Below, piece by piece: positions 53,585 through 62,505 of a DNA stretch of 64,000 nucleotides. The DNA is taken from the NCBI GenBank assembly GCA_902491535.1, contig CABUHS010000012.1, forward strand, positions 5,464-69,463, in the 5' to 3' direction. The notes below the pieces were generated by a model. The model searched no databases. It was not told the DNA's origin and saw only the letters and a list, made by a program, of their open reading frames with translations. The stretch is from an uncultured Eubacteriales bacterium (GTDB lineage: Bacteria > Bacillota > Clostridia > Oscillospirales > CAG-272). The position numbers and the translations under genes were made by a program. Numbering within the stretch: position 1 is the first letter of the stretch; the number at the start of each line of letters is the position of its first letter.

Positions 53585-55195
53585 TTATTCGGCAGAATTC
53601 ATATGTACTATTGCCGCATCAATAAAGCCGACAAACAACGGATGAGGTCTGTTAGGACGGCTCTTGAATTCCGGATGGAACTGAACGCCTACATAGAACG
53701 GTCTGTCCGTAAGTTCTACCGTTTCGACAAGATTTCCGTCCGGAGAAGTTCCGCCTACCGTCAGTCCGGCGTCGGTAAGAGCTGCTTTATATTCGTTGTT
53801 AAATTCATATCTGTGACGGTGACGCTCGTTTATCTCGGTCTTGCCGTAACACCTTTCAAGCGTTGTACCTTTTACGATCCTGCAGGGATAACTTCCGAGA
53901 CGCAGTGTCCCGCCCTTGCCGATATCGTCACTCTGTCCGGGAAGAAAATCTATCACCTTATGCTTGCAAAGCTCATCAAATTCTCCGGAATCAGCATCAG
54001 GTATACCGGCAACATTGCGCGCATATTCGATCACGGCGATCTGCATTCCGAGACATATTCCGAAATACGGAATGCCGTTTTCTCTGGCATACTGTGCCGC
54101 ATTTATCATTCCCTGGATCCCCCTGTTGCCGAAACCGCCGGGAACTATTATTCCGTCGACTCCGCCCAGAATATCTTTTACGGAATCTTTTGTAATGGTC
54201 TCAGAATCTATCCATACAATATCCACATGCGTATTCAATAAGTATCCGGCATGGCGCATTGCTTCCGCAACCGAAAGATATGCGTCATGGAGCTGTATAT
54301 ACTTTCCGACAAGAGCAATTTTCACGCGGCATGTACGGTTCTTTATACGTTCAACAAGCGATATCCATTCAGAAAGCTCCGGATCAGGAACATCGATTCC
54401 GAGTTCTCTGCAAACCACAGATGAAAAATTTGCTTTTTCAAGCATGAGCGGAGCTTCGTAAAGATACGGAAGGGTTATATTTTCAATAACACAATCCTGC
54501 TTGACATTACAGAACATCGATATCTTTTTGAATATGGAATCTTCGAGCGGTTCGTCGCAGCGAAGCACTATAATATCAGGACTGATACCCATTCCCTGAA
54601 GTTCCTTTACCGAATGCTGAGTAGGCTTTGATTTATGCTCGTCAGAGCCGCGGAGAAACGGAACAAGCGTTACATGTATAAACAAGCTGTTCTCGCGACC
54701 GACCTCAAGCGATATCTGTCTGACCGCTTCAAGAAACGGCTGACTTTCAATATCTCCTATCGTTCCGCCGATCTCTGTTATAACAACATCTGCATCCGTC
54801 TTTTTTCCGACTCTGTATACAAAATCCTTGATCTCATTAGTAACATGAGGTATTACCTGAACTGTAGAACCGAGATACTCCCCTCTCCGTTCCTTATTAA
54901 GTACGTTCCAGTACACCTTTCCGGTAGTAAGGTTCGAATACTGATTCAGATCCTCATCGATAAAACGTTCGTAATGCCCGAGATCAAGATCGGTTTCCGC
55001 GCCGTCCTCGGTTACATACACTTCTCCGTGCTGAAACGGACTCATCGTACCGGGATCGACATTTATGTACGGATCAAGCTTCTGAGCAGCAACCTTTAGT
55101 CCTCTTGATTTCAGAAGTCTACCGAGCGATGCAGCAGTGATTCCCTTTCCGAGTCCGGAGACAACTCCGCCTGTTACAAAAATATACTTGGTCAT
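53585..55195 (-). CDS. pyrG: CTP synthase
   Basis: PyrG aminates UTP to CTP with glutamine and ATP. The 536-residue protein has the synthase domain (VTGGVVSGLGKGITAASLG at 7-25, DPYINVDPGTMSPFQHGEVY near 42) and the class I glutaminase domain with Cys in YFGICLGMQ near 380 and the GVQFHPEFKSRP His/Glu pair. The promoter 80 bases upstream yields an mRNA start without a GGGC run, so the reiterative-transcription attenuation known for B. subtilis pyrG does not seem to apply. Confidence 0.97.
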   Translation of the reverse strand: MTKYIFVTGGVVSGLGKGITAASLGRLLKSRGLKVAAQKLDPYINVDPGTMSPFQHGEVYVTEDGAETDLDLGHYERFIDEDLNQYSNLTTGKVYWNVLNKERRGEYLGSTVQVIPHVTNEIKDFVYRVGKKTDADVVITEIGGTIGDIESQPFLEAVRQISLEVGRENSLFIHVTLVPFLRGSDEHKSKPTQHSVKELQGMGISPDIIVLRCDEPLEDSIFKKISMFCNVKQDCVIENITLPYLYEAPLMLEKANFSSVVCRELGIDVPDPELSEWISLVERIKNRTCRVKIALVGKYIQLHDAYLSVAEAMRHAGYLLNTHVDIVWIDSETITKDSVKDILGGVDGIIVPGGFGNRGIQGMINAAQYARENGIPYFGICLGMQIAVIEYARNVAGIPDADSGEFDELCKHKVIDFLPGQSDDIGKGGTLRLGSYPCRIVKGTTLERCYGKTEINERHRHRYEFNNEYKAALTDAGLTVGGTSPDGNLVETVELTDRPFYVGVQFHPEFKSRPNRPHPLFVGFIDAAIVHMNSAE

Positions 55196-55277
55196 AATGT
55201 CTTCTCCCCTATCAATATAAAATACGACTTTTGCTTACAGTCTGACTTTCCAGTGCAGACAATTCCTATTAACTAAT

Positions 55278-55306
55278 ATTATATATCTGTTAAACCGATT
55301 TGTAAA
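55278..55306 (-). promoter_or_regulatory. Sigma-A promoter of pyrG-carA-carB
   Basis: On the minus strand TTTACA (55301-55306) and TATAAT (55278-55283) are 17 bases apart. The -35 is only 3 bases beyond the asnB stop codon and no terminator lies between, so pyrG can also be read from asnB. Confidence 0.87.
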
Positions 55307-55309
55307 TAA

Positions 55310-56890
55310 TTATTTTCCGCTGTCACCGTAGTTCGAAAGAACGCGTGCCGACGGATCGTTTACATTACAGCCTTCCCAGGATTTATTAGGCATCCAGAAA
55401 TCAACTATCATTCCGCTTTGACCGGGATAATGCTTTTCAAATATTTCACGGTAAAGCAACGATTCCTTGGTAAAAGGTCTTGCGTGAGAGTATTTTTCAC
55501 AGCGTTTTTCAAACTCTGACTCTGTATAGCAGCTCTCGGCATATTCTTTAAGATCATCAACAAGAGAATGTCCCACTGCGTCCGAAAACGCTGCTTTTTC
55601 GCGCCACAGGATCTCCTGCGGCAAAAGATCTCCTTCAAATGCATGACGGAGAAGATATTTACCTTTTCCGTAAATGTTAAGCTTGATCTTAGGATCGACG
55701 CTCATCACATATCTGACAAAATCAAGGTCTCCGAACGGCACTCTGGCTTCAAGCGAGTTTACGGAGATACATCTGTCCGCGCGGAGAACATCATACATAT
55801 GAAGCTCTCTGATCCTCTTTTCCGATTCCTGCTGAAATGCCTCCGCACTCGGCGCAAAATCGGTATATTTATAACCGAACAGTTCGTCCGATATCTCTCC
55901 GGTAAGAAGCACACGTATATCTGTATGTTCGTGGATATACTTGCATACAAGGTACATTCCCATGCTTGCGCGTATAGTCGTAATATCGTAAGTTCCGAGA
56001 AGCTCAATAACAGTTTCAAGAGCAGAAAGAACATCTTCTTTTGAAATAATAACTTCCGTGTGATCACTGCCGATATGATCGGCCACCTGTTTTGCATATT
56101 TAAGATCGATTGCATCGCCGCTCATACCGATTGCAAATGTACGTATAGGCTTGCCGCTTTTCTCTGCCGCTATAGCGCATACGAGTGATGAATCAAGACC
56201 TCCTGACAGCAAAAAACCGACCTTTGCATCGGAAACAAGACGTTTTTCAACTCCCGCAACAAGCTTGTCATGTATGTTCAAGCATACTGTTTCAAGTGAG
56301 TCACTGCATACACACGAAGCTTTTGAAATATCACTGTAGCATATAAACTTACCTGATTTGTAATAATGTCCGGGAGGAAAAGGCATAACCTTATCCGAAA
56401 GTCCGACAAGATTTTTCGGCTCGCTCGCAAACATTATTGCGCCGTCTTTACCGTATCCGTAATAAAGCGGACGTATGCCGATCGGATCGCGCGCAGCAAT
56501 ATATTCTCCCGTTTTGCCGTCATAAATTATCATTGCAAATTCGGAATCGAGCATGCTGAACATTTCCGTTCCGTATTCAAAATACAACGGAAGAATTATC
56601 TCGCAGTCGCTGTCGCTTGCAAAGCTGTATCCTTTATCACACAGTTCCTTGCGCAGCGATGAAAAGCCGTATATCTCTCCGTTGCAGACAGCATAGCTTC
56701 CGTCAAGTTCAAACGGCTGCATTCCCTCTTCGGTAAGTCCCATAATAGCAAGGCGGTGAAATCCGAGAAAACCTTTTCCCGTGTCAATAATTCTTGTATC
56801 GTCCGGTCCCCGCGATACAGTTCTGTCAAATGCTCTTTTAAATACGTCAAAAGCGACACCGCTGTCGCAATATCCCATAATTGAACACAT
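55310..56890 (-). CDS. asnB: Asparagine synthase (glutamine-hydrolysing)
   Basis: AsnB makes asparagine from aspartate, glutamine and ATP. The 526-residue protein has the class II glutaminase domain with Cys2 as N-terminal nucleophile (MCSIMGY), SRGPDDTR and GFHRLAIMG, CNGEIYGF near 68, and the ATP-pyrophosphatase domain with LLSGGLDSSLV near 230. C-terminal WREKAAFSDAVG is typical of AsnB. The ribosome site is GAAGGAG. An Asn-type T-box precedes it, so expression should rise when tRNA-Asn is uncharged. Confidence 0.96.
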   Translation of the reverse strand: MCSIMGYCDSGVAFDVFKRAFDRTVSRGPDDTRIIDTGKGFLGFHRLAIMGLTEEGMQPFELDGSYAVCNGEIYGFSSLRKELCDKGYSFASDSDCEIILPLYFEYGTEMFSMLDSEFAMIIYDGKTGEYIAARDPIGIRPLYYGYGKDGAIMFASEPKNLVGLSDKVMPFPPGHYYKSGKFICYSDISKASCVCSDSLETVCLNIHDKLVAGVEKRLVSDAKVGFLLSGGLDSSLVCAIAAEKSGKPIRTFAIGMSGDAIDLKYAKQVADHIGSDHTEVIISKEDVLSALETVIELLGTYDITTIRASMGMYLVCKYIHEHTDIRVLLTGEISDELFGYKYTDFAPSAEAFQQESEKRIRELHMYDVLRADRCISVNSLEARVPFGDLDFVRYVMSVDPKIKLNIYGKGKYLLRHAFEGDLLPQEILWREKAAFSDAVGHSLVDDLKEYAESCYTESEFEKRCEKYSHARPFTKESLLYREIFEKHYPGQSGMIVDFWMPNKSWEGCNVNDPSARVLSNYGDSGK

Positions 56891-56919
56891 AACGATTCTC
56901 CTTCGATAAATTCCGATAA

Positions 56920-57148
56920 AAAGTAATCAGCATTCAATAGGGCAAGTGCTGTTCTCGCGGTGCCACCTATTTTTGTTCTTTGACCTCTGACAAGGAATGC
57001 CGTATAACGCCCGGCTATGCGTCGCACCTACTTAGGTATCTTATATATCCTTTTCGGATTGCAGCTTGAAAAGTGTTATTCGCACATGCTCTTCTGCGCG
57101 GATCTCACCGTCCCGCGCTCTCTGTGAGCGATCGCATGTGTTACTTCT
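56920..57148 (-). promoter_or_regulatory. T-box riboswitch, Asn specifier (AAC), upstream of asnB
   Basis: The minus strand shows the 14-base T-box core AGGTGGCACCGCGA at 56955-56968. The antiterminator is AATAGG with TGGC bulge bases pairing to CCTATT (around 56935-56970). A competing stem CAGCA/TGCTG is followed by ACTTTTTATC. Stem I at the 5' end (57090-57148) has the AGTA/GAA loop-E bases and the specifier loop GAATAACA, which reads AAC (Asn). Uncharged tRNA-Asn would allow read-through into asnB. A TATAAT-like box lies at 57169-57174 with a poor -35; glnN read-through may also supply transcripts. Confidence 0.9.
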
Positions 57149-57198
57149 CTTTTCTCTGACGCTTTTAAATTATATTCAAATGTATATTTTTATCTTAC

Positions 57199-59292
57199 TT
57201 ATCTTACGCCGAACAGAAGATCGCCGTAGGACGGAAGCGGCCAGTATTCGCTTGCGACAAGTGTTTCTGCCTCATCGCACAACGCACGGAGTTCGCCCAT
57301 CAGGGGTAATACTTTATCCCTGATACCATACGATTCGGTTACGACATCCGCTTCTTCTCTTACTTTCAACATAGCATCCTCAAGCTCTTCGGTTTTTATC
57401 TCTATCTGATCGGTGATTACCGAAAGCTTACCAACGAGCTTCTTCTCGTAGCTGCATGACAGTCCGGGAAGCAGCGACTGTTTTCCGGCAGCAGCTGATG
57501 CAACATCGGTAGAATAATGCATAATAGCCGGAGCGATCTGCTTTTTAACCATGTCTGTCATTGTGTTTGCCTCGATCAGCACTGTCTTACAATAATTGTC
57601 AAGTGTGATTTCAAGACGCGACTTAAGCTCAACCTCTGAGAAAACCTTCTGTCCGGTAAGCATGTCCACATTCTTTTTGTCAATAAGATGAGGAATACAA
57701 TCCGGGGTTGTACGGTAGTTAAGAAGTCCGCGCTTTTCAGCTTCCTCAAGCCATGAATCATCATAACCGTTTCCGTTGAAGATTATGCGGCGGTGATCTT
57801 TAAATGTCTTTTTGATAAGTTCATGAAGCGCTTCATCGAAATTATCCGCACCTTCAAGACGGTCTGCATAGATCTTCAGCGACTCGGCAACCGCGCTGTT
57901 AAGCATAATGTTAGCGCAGGATATGGAGTTTGACGAGCCGAGCATTCTGAATTCGAATTTATTTCCGGTAAATGCAAACGGAGATGTTCTGTTACGGTCG
58001 GTCGTATCTCTCGGGAATTTAGGAAGCACATGAACACCGAGCTTCATTGTAGTCTTTTTTGCAGCGTTGTAAGGAACGTCCTGTACGATAGCATCCATTA
58101 TCGCGGTAAGCTCGTCGCCGAGGAAGATCGACACTACAGCAGGCGGTGCTTCGTTAGCTCCGAGACGGTGATCGTTTCCGGCAGTAGCTACCGAAATCCG
58201 GAGAAGATCCTGATAATCGTCGACTGCTTTTATTACGGCACAGAGGAAAAGCAGGAACTGTGCATTCTCGTACGGTGTTTCACCGGGAGAAAGAAGGTTT
58301 ATTCCCGTGTCTGTTGCAATCGACCAGTTGTTATGTTTACCGCTTCCGTTTACGCCTGCAAACGGTTTTTCATGAAGCAGGCATACAAGACCGTGCCGCA
58401 GCGCCACCTTCTGCATGATCTCCATGGTAAGCTGGTTGTGATCTGTAGCAATATTTGTTGTCGTATATATAGGAGCAAGCTCATGCTGTGCAGGAGCAAC
58501 CTCATTGTGTTCTGTCTTTGCAAGAATACCGAGTTTCCAAAGCTCTTCGTTAAGATCCTCCATAAATTCGGCAACTCTCGGCTTGATAACTCCGAAATAG
58601 TGATCGTCCATCTCCTGTCCCTTGGGAGGCTTTGAACCGAAAAGTGTACGCCCTGTATATACAAGGTCTTTTCTCTTTTCGTACATTTCCTTATCAACAA
58701 GGAAGTATTCCTGCTCCGGGCCTACAGAAGTACGCACACACTTTACATCTTCATTTCCGAACAGGCGAAGTATTCTGAGTGCCTGGCGGTTGAGCGCTTC
58801 CATAGAACGAAGCAAGGGAGTTTTCTTGTCGAGAGCTTCTCCGCCGTATGAGCAGAATGCAGTCGGAATACAAAGCGTTTTTCCTTTAATAAAAGCATAC
58901 GAGGTAGGATCCCACGCAGTATATCCTCTTGCTTCAAACGTAGCTCTTATACCGCCGGACGGAAAACTTGATGCATCAGGTTCGCCCTTTATAAGCTCTT
59001 TTCCGGAGAATTCCATAATAACGCTGCCGTCAGGCGCAGGCGAAATAAAACTGTCATGTTTTTCGGCGGTGATACCTGTCAGCGGCTGAAACCAATGAGT
59101 ATAATGTGTCGCGCCGTTGCGAACAGCCCAATCCTTCATTGCATTTGCGACAGCATTAGCCACAGAAATATCGAGACGCTCACCCTCGTCGATAGTCTTT
59201 TTCAGACTGTTATACACATCGGCGGAAAGATTTGCTTTCATGACTCTGTCGTCAAATACAAGGCTTCCGAAATAATCAGATACAGTTTTCAT
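57199..59292 (-). CDS. glnN: Glutamine synthetase type III
   Basis: GSIII forms glutamine from glutamate, ammonia and ATP, as large dodecamers found in Bacteroidetes, cyanobacteria and clostridia. The 697-residue length is typical. Early WFQPLTGITAEKHDSFISP and FEARGYTAWDPTSYAF, HNEVAPAQHELAPIY near 270, GVNGSGKHNNWS near 330 and RTSPFAFTGNKFEFRMLGSS near 440 are GSIII signatures. The start is ATG 59292 after AAAGGGAG. It is followed by the asnB T-box without a clear terminator, so glutamine-making and glutamine-using genes may share transcripts. A type I enzyme is encoded at 63254. Confidence 0.96.
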   Translation of the reverse strand: MKTVSDYFGSLVFDDRVMKANLSADVYNSLKKTIDEGERLDISVANAVANAMKDWAVRNGATHYTHWFQPLTGITAEKHDSFISPAPDGSVIMEFSGKELIKGEPDASSFPSGGIRATFEARGYTAWDPTSYAFIKGKTLCIPTAFCSYGGEALDKKTPLLRSMEALNRQALRILRLFGNEDVKCVRTSVGPEQEYFLVDKEMYEKRKDLVYTGRTLFGSKPPKGQEMDDHYFGVIKPRVAEFMEDLNEELWKLGILAKTEHNEVAPAQHELAPIYTTTNIATDHNQLTMEIMQKVALRHGLVCLLHEKPFAGVNGSGKHNNWSIATDTGINLLSPGETPYENAQFLLFLCAVIKAVDDYQDLLRISVATAGNDHRLGANEAPPAVVSIFLGDELTAIMDAIVQDVPYNAAKKTTMKLGVHVLPKFPRDTTDRNRTSPFAFTGNKFEFRMLGSSNSISCANIMLNSAVAESLKIYADRLEGADNFDEALHELIKKTFKDHRRIIFNGNGYDDSWLEEAEKRGLLNYRTTPDCIPHLIDKKNVDMLTGQKVFSEVELKSRLEITLDNYCKTVLIEANTMTDMVKKQIAPAIMHYSTDVASAAAGKQSLLPGLSCSYEKKLVGKLSVITDQIEIKTEELEDAMLKVREEADVVTESYGIRDKVLPLMGELRALCDEAETLVASEYWPLPSYGDLLFGVR

Positions 59293-59322
59293 AGTTAATT
59301 CTCCCTTTCGAATTAAAAACAT

Positions 59323-59373
59323 AAAAGACAAAAGCGTCAATGAGAGTATGTCTCAAAGACGCCTTTGCCTTTT
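59323..59373 (-). promoter_or_regulatory. Terminator-like hairpin in the glnN leader
   Basis: On the minus strand a 16-base stem (59358-59373 with 59323-59338, two G-T pairs) is extended by an inner TGAGA/TCTCA stem and followed by TATGTTTTTAATTC. It starts about 10 bases after the predicted transcript start, so nearly every transcript would meet it before glnN. It contains GCAAAGGCGT, shared with the gltB-side hairpin. Confidence 0.8.
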
Positions 59374-59382
59374 GCTTTGAAA

Positions 59383-59411
59383 AGTATACACCGTTTTTTT
59401 TGATTTGTCAA
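59383..59411 (-). promoter_or_regulatory. Consensus sigma-A promoter of glnN
   Basis: On the minus strand TTGACA (59406-59411) and TATACT (59383-59388) are 17 bases apart. The AT-rich DNA between the two divergent promoters (59412-59592) shows no gene and no other site I can name. Confidence 0.92.
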
Positions 59412-59592
59412 TACTTTTTTTGAATTTTTTTATTTTTTTGCGATTTTTTCTATTTTATATCGAAGCATGACAGTCTTTGTCTTTTATAAAAAACTTATGT
59501 ATTATAGTATTGTAGAAAAATCAAAGAGCTGAATAAACAATACAGATGCTTCACCGTAAAATAAAAAAATTAAAGAAAAAATTGTTTTTCCA

Positions 59593-59621
59593 TTGACAAA
59601 ACGATCTTTTTGTAGTAGAAT
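59593..59621 (+). promoter_or_regulatory. Consensus sigma-A promoter of the glutamate synthase operon
   Basis: TTGACA (59593-59598) and TAGAAT (59616-59621) are 17 bases apart. Transcription should start near 59628, just before the hairpin at 59632. Confidence 0.9.
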
Positions 59622-59631
59622 ATCAGAAATG

Positions 59632-59698
59632 AGCAAAGGCGTTCATTAAGATCAGAAGTGTAATCTTCCGGTTTAATGAATGTCTTTGCTTTTTATTT
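59632..59698 (+). promoter_or_regulatory. Terminator-like attenuator in the glutamate synthase leader
   Basis: An 18-base stem without mismatch (59632-59649 with 59673-59690, two G-T pairs) encloses a small AAGAT/ATCTT stem and is followed by TTTTATTTAT. It lies between the promoter and the first gene, so it must be passed for expression. The 5' arm contains GCAAAGGCGT, as in the glnN leader. Control by an ANTAR-type antiterminator or by glutamine is possible. Confidence 0.85.
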
Positions 59699-59762
59699 AT
59701 CTGCTGAGCATTTCAGAATTTCCGCGCAATATCCGCGCACCGCAAAGAAAGGAATGGTAAAA

Positions 59763-60854
59763 ATGAAAAAAGAAGGTCAGATACGTATCCCCTCCGGGTG
59801 CGCGATATCCGCCGTTATTTCCAGAAACGGAACAAAGATAACAGGAGAAAAAATAGCAGAAAGTATGATTCCGATGCACGATCGTTCCAACGGTCTCGGA
59901 GGAGGCTTCGCCGCTTACGGTATATATCCCGAATATAAAGATTACTATGCGCTTCACATATTTTTCACCGATGATTCATGCAGGTCGGATTGCGAAAAAT
60001 ATCTCCGAGAAAAACTCGATATAGTAAGATCGGAAAGCATACCCGTTAGAAAAACGCCTAAAATTACAGATGAGCCTCTTATATACAGATACTTCGCACT
60101 GCCGAGAAGATTCACGCTTAGCGATTCGCAGCTTGATGAAAAAGAATTTATGGTAAGAACCATAATGATACTTAACACAACTTTCAAGGGATGCTTTGTT
60201 TTTTCGTGCGGCAAAAATATGGGTGCGTTCAAAGCGGTCGGATATCCTGAGGATGTTGCATATTTCTACCGTCTTGACGAATATGAGGGTTATTCATGGA
60301 CTGCACACGGCAGGTATCCTACGAACACGCCGGGATGGTGGGGCGGAGCGCATCCGTTTGCTCTTCTCGATTATTCTATCGTACACAACGGTGAAATATC
60401 TTCATATGATGCAAACCGCAGATTTATAGAAATGTTCGGCTACAAATGTACCCTTCAGACAGATACAGAAGTTATTACATACATAATGGATTATCTGGTC
60501 CGCCGTCAGAAGCTCACGCTTGAAGAAGCAGCATATGTAGTGGCTGCTCCATTCTGGAGTACGATTGACAAAACTGATGAAAAGACACGTGAAAAGCTTT
60601 CATATCTGCGCACAGTATTTTCAAATCTGCTTATTACAGGTCCCTTTTCGATCATTCTCGGATTTGAAGGCGGACTTATGGCTCTGAATGACCGTCTCAA
60701 GCTTCGCAGCATGGTGGTCGGTGAAAAGGATGATTTTGTATATATATCGAGCGAAGAAGCCGCCATACGTGTTATGGAACCTGATGTTGATAAAATATAT
60801 GCTCCGGCAGGAGGAGAACCTGTCATTGTAAAGGTCAGAGAGGGGATGTTTTAA
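59763..60854 (+). CDS. Glutamate synthase glutaminase subunit (class II amidotransferase)
   Basis: This stand-alone glutaminase domain releases ammonia from glutamine for glutamate synthase. The 363-residue protein has the candidate nucleophile Cys13 in IPSGCAISAV, which implies removal of 12 residues. Class II segments follow: SNGLGGGFAAYGIYPEY, GRYPTNTPGWWGGAHPF and YSIVHNGEISSYDAN. The start ATG 59763 has AAAGGA 9 bases upstream; an in-frame ATG at 59754 is too close. Its stop overlaps the next start (TAATG). This corresponds to the N-terminal third of the single-chain GltB of proteobacteria. Confidence 0.9.
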   Translation: MKKEGQIRIPSGCAISAVISRNGTKITGEKIAESMIPMHDRSNGLGGGFAAYGIYPEYKDYYALHIFFTDDSCRSDCEKYLREKLDIVRSESIPVRKTPKITDEPLIYRYFALPRRFTLSDSQLDEKEFMVRTIMILNTTFKGCFVFSCGKNMGAFKAVGYPEDVAYFYRLDEYEGYSWTAHGRYPTNTPGWWGGAHPFALLDYSIVHNGEISSYDANRRFIEMFGYKCTLQTDTEVITYIMDYLVRRQKLTLEEAAYVVAAPFWSTIDKTDEKTREKLSYLRTVFSNLLITGPFSIILGFEGGLMALNDRLKLRSMVVGEKDDFVYISSEEAAIRVMEPDVDKIYAPAGGEPVIVKVREGMF

Positions 60855-62408
60855 TGGGAATCGATTTTATATATCCGGAATTTGAGGTGGTACGCAGTGA
60901 CAGCCGCTGCATCGGATGCGGAGTCTGCGTAAAACAATGTGCAAACGAGGTTCACAGCTTCAATAAAGAAACCGGAAAACTTTTAGCCGACGACGCAAAA
61001 TGCGTAAACTGCGGCAGATGTGTTTCATTCTGTCCGACACGCGCGCTCAAAATAATCAAAAGCGATTACGGAGTAAAAAACAATTTCAACTGGACAAACA
61101 GCTCTGTAAATGAAATATATAAGCAGGCAAACAGCGGAGGTGTTCTTCTCTCCTCTATGGGAAATCCCGATCCGCTCCCTGTATACTGGGATAAAATACT
61201 CATCAATGCATCGCAGGTAACCAATCCGCCGATCGATCCGCTACGCGAGCCTATGGAAACAAGAGTCTTTCTCGGTCAGAAACCGTCTGCGATAAAGCGC
61301 TGTGAAAACGGAGAAATAGATACAACGCTCCCTCCGCAGCTCGAGCTTTCTATGCCGGTAATGTTTTCAGCTATGAGCTACGGATCTATAAGCTATAACG
61401 CGCATAAATGCCTTGCGGTTGCCGCAACCGAACTTGGAATATACTACAACACCGGAGAAGGCGGACTTCATGAAGACTTTTATGTATACGGTCCCAACAC
61501 GGTCGTTCAGGTTGCATCCGGACGTTTCGGAGTTCACAAGGATTATCTTGAAACAGGTGCCGCAATCGAAATAAAGATGGGACAGGGCGCAAAACCCGGT
61601 ATCGGAGGCCATCTGCCGGGAATGAAAATAGTCGGTGATGTTTCGCGCGCACGAATGATACCGGAAGGCTCGGACGCAATATCGCCTGCGCCGCATCACG
61701 ATATCTTTTCCGCACTGCGGACATTTTTCCATAGAAGGTTCGTCCCAAGAAACAAAGTCTATAGAAGATCTGCGTCAGCTCGTTTACTCGCTTAAAGAGA
61801 CAACGGAGTATAAAAAGCCTGTCATAGTTAAAGTTGCTGCAGTTCACAACATAGCCGCCATCGCAAGCGGTATTGCCCGCAGCGGTGCCGATATAATTGC
61901 GATCGACGGCTTCCGCGGGGGTACAGGAGCAGCTCCGACAAGAATACGTGACAATGTCGGAATTCCGATCGAGCTTGCTCTTGCTGCTGTTGATACAAGA
62001 CTCCGCGAGGAAGGAATACGGAACAATGTTTCGCTTATAGCCGGCGGAAGCATCCGCAGCGCTGCCGATGTTGTAAAGGCGATCGCTCTCGGCGCAGACG
62101 CATGTTATATCGCCACCGCGGCACTCCTCGCTCTCGGCTGCCATCTCTGCAGAACCTGCCGCAGCGGAAAATGCAACTGGGGTATTGCAACACAACGCCC
62201 TGAGCTTGTAAAAAGACTTGATCCCAACGTCGGTTCAAAGCGTCTTATTAACCTTATGACAGCATGGCGCCATGAGATAAAAGAGCTTATGGGCGGTATG
62301 GGAATAAACTCCATCGAAGCGCTTCGCGGAAACAGGTCCATGCTCAGAGGAATAGGGCTTACGGAAAAAGAACTTCAGATACTCGGAATTGCTCATGCAG
62401 GAGAATAA
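60854..62408 (+). pseudogene. gltB: Glutamate synthase FMN/Fe-S catalytic subunit, frame broken by a 49-base insertion
   Basis: The intact first part (60854-61711) has two 4Fe-4S clusters (Cys19, 22, 25, 29 and Cys50, 53, 56, 60) and the start of the FMN-binding barrel (MPVMFSAMSYGSISYNAHK, NTGEGGLHEDFY, KMGQGAKPGIGGHLPG). After PAPHHDIFS the frame runs into foreign sequence and stops at 61795. The rest of the barrel continues in another frame from 61761 to 62408 (IEDLRQLVYSLKETTEYKKP, then DGFRGGTGAAPTRIRDNVG, the Cys cluster CHLCRTCRSGKCNWG and a normal end). No start codon serves the second part. Deleting 61712-61760 rejoins both parts exactly. As written, the protein would lack half its active site; sequencing or assembly error is possible. 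Confidence 0.88.
61712..61760 (-). other. 49-base insertion resembling an inverted topoisomerase I zinc-finger fragment
   Basis: Relative to the expected DIFSIEDL of the family, 49 extra bases are present. On the minus strand they read DFVSWDEPSMEKCPQC, continuing into Gly-Lys, like the C-terminal zinc-finger repeats of clostridial TopA (pattern FxSWDxPxxxxCPxCG, from memory). TTTTCC stands at the left edge (61706-61711) and again inside (61725-61730). ATAGAAG follows the right edge (61761-61767) and also occurs inside (61731-61737). So the joined 13 bases TTTTCCATAGAAG also occur within the insert. Confidence 0.75.
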
Positions 62409-62505
62409 TACGGAATCAACCGTTTCAGCATGACTAAAAATCACGAAGAATTCGTTATAAAGTTTCAAAATCACTGTAGAAAAATTTTTAAAGGCGTGGT
62501 ATAAT

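Noticed and set aside
55196..55309. CTP-sensed reiterative transcription at pyrG
   Set aside because: The predicted transcript start lacks the GGGC sequence and no terminator hairpin lies between promoter and gene.
56596..57027. Minus-strand frame of 143 codons upstream of asnB
   Set aside because: It covers the T-box core and the start of asnB in another frame; the RNA motif explains the conservation.
59632..59698. Hairpin before glutamate synthase as the terminator of an upstream gene
   Set aside because: No plus-strand gene precedes it; the only upstream plus-strand element is the promoter 11 bases before.
61367..62195. Long antisense frames over the glutamate synthase gene, including one starting MEKCPQCGKDIV
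   Set aside because: Beyond the 49-base insert they are the reverse of well-conserved glutamate synthase sequence. The zinc-finger look is limited to the insert and a few flanking bases.
61758..62408. Second half of glutamate synthase as a separate small gene
   Set aside because: The open part has no ATG, GTG or TTG near its beginning and no ribosome site, and it begins in the middle of a barrel fold.
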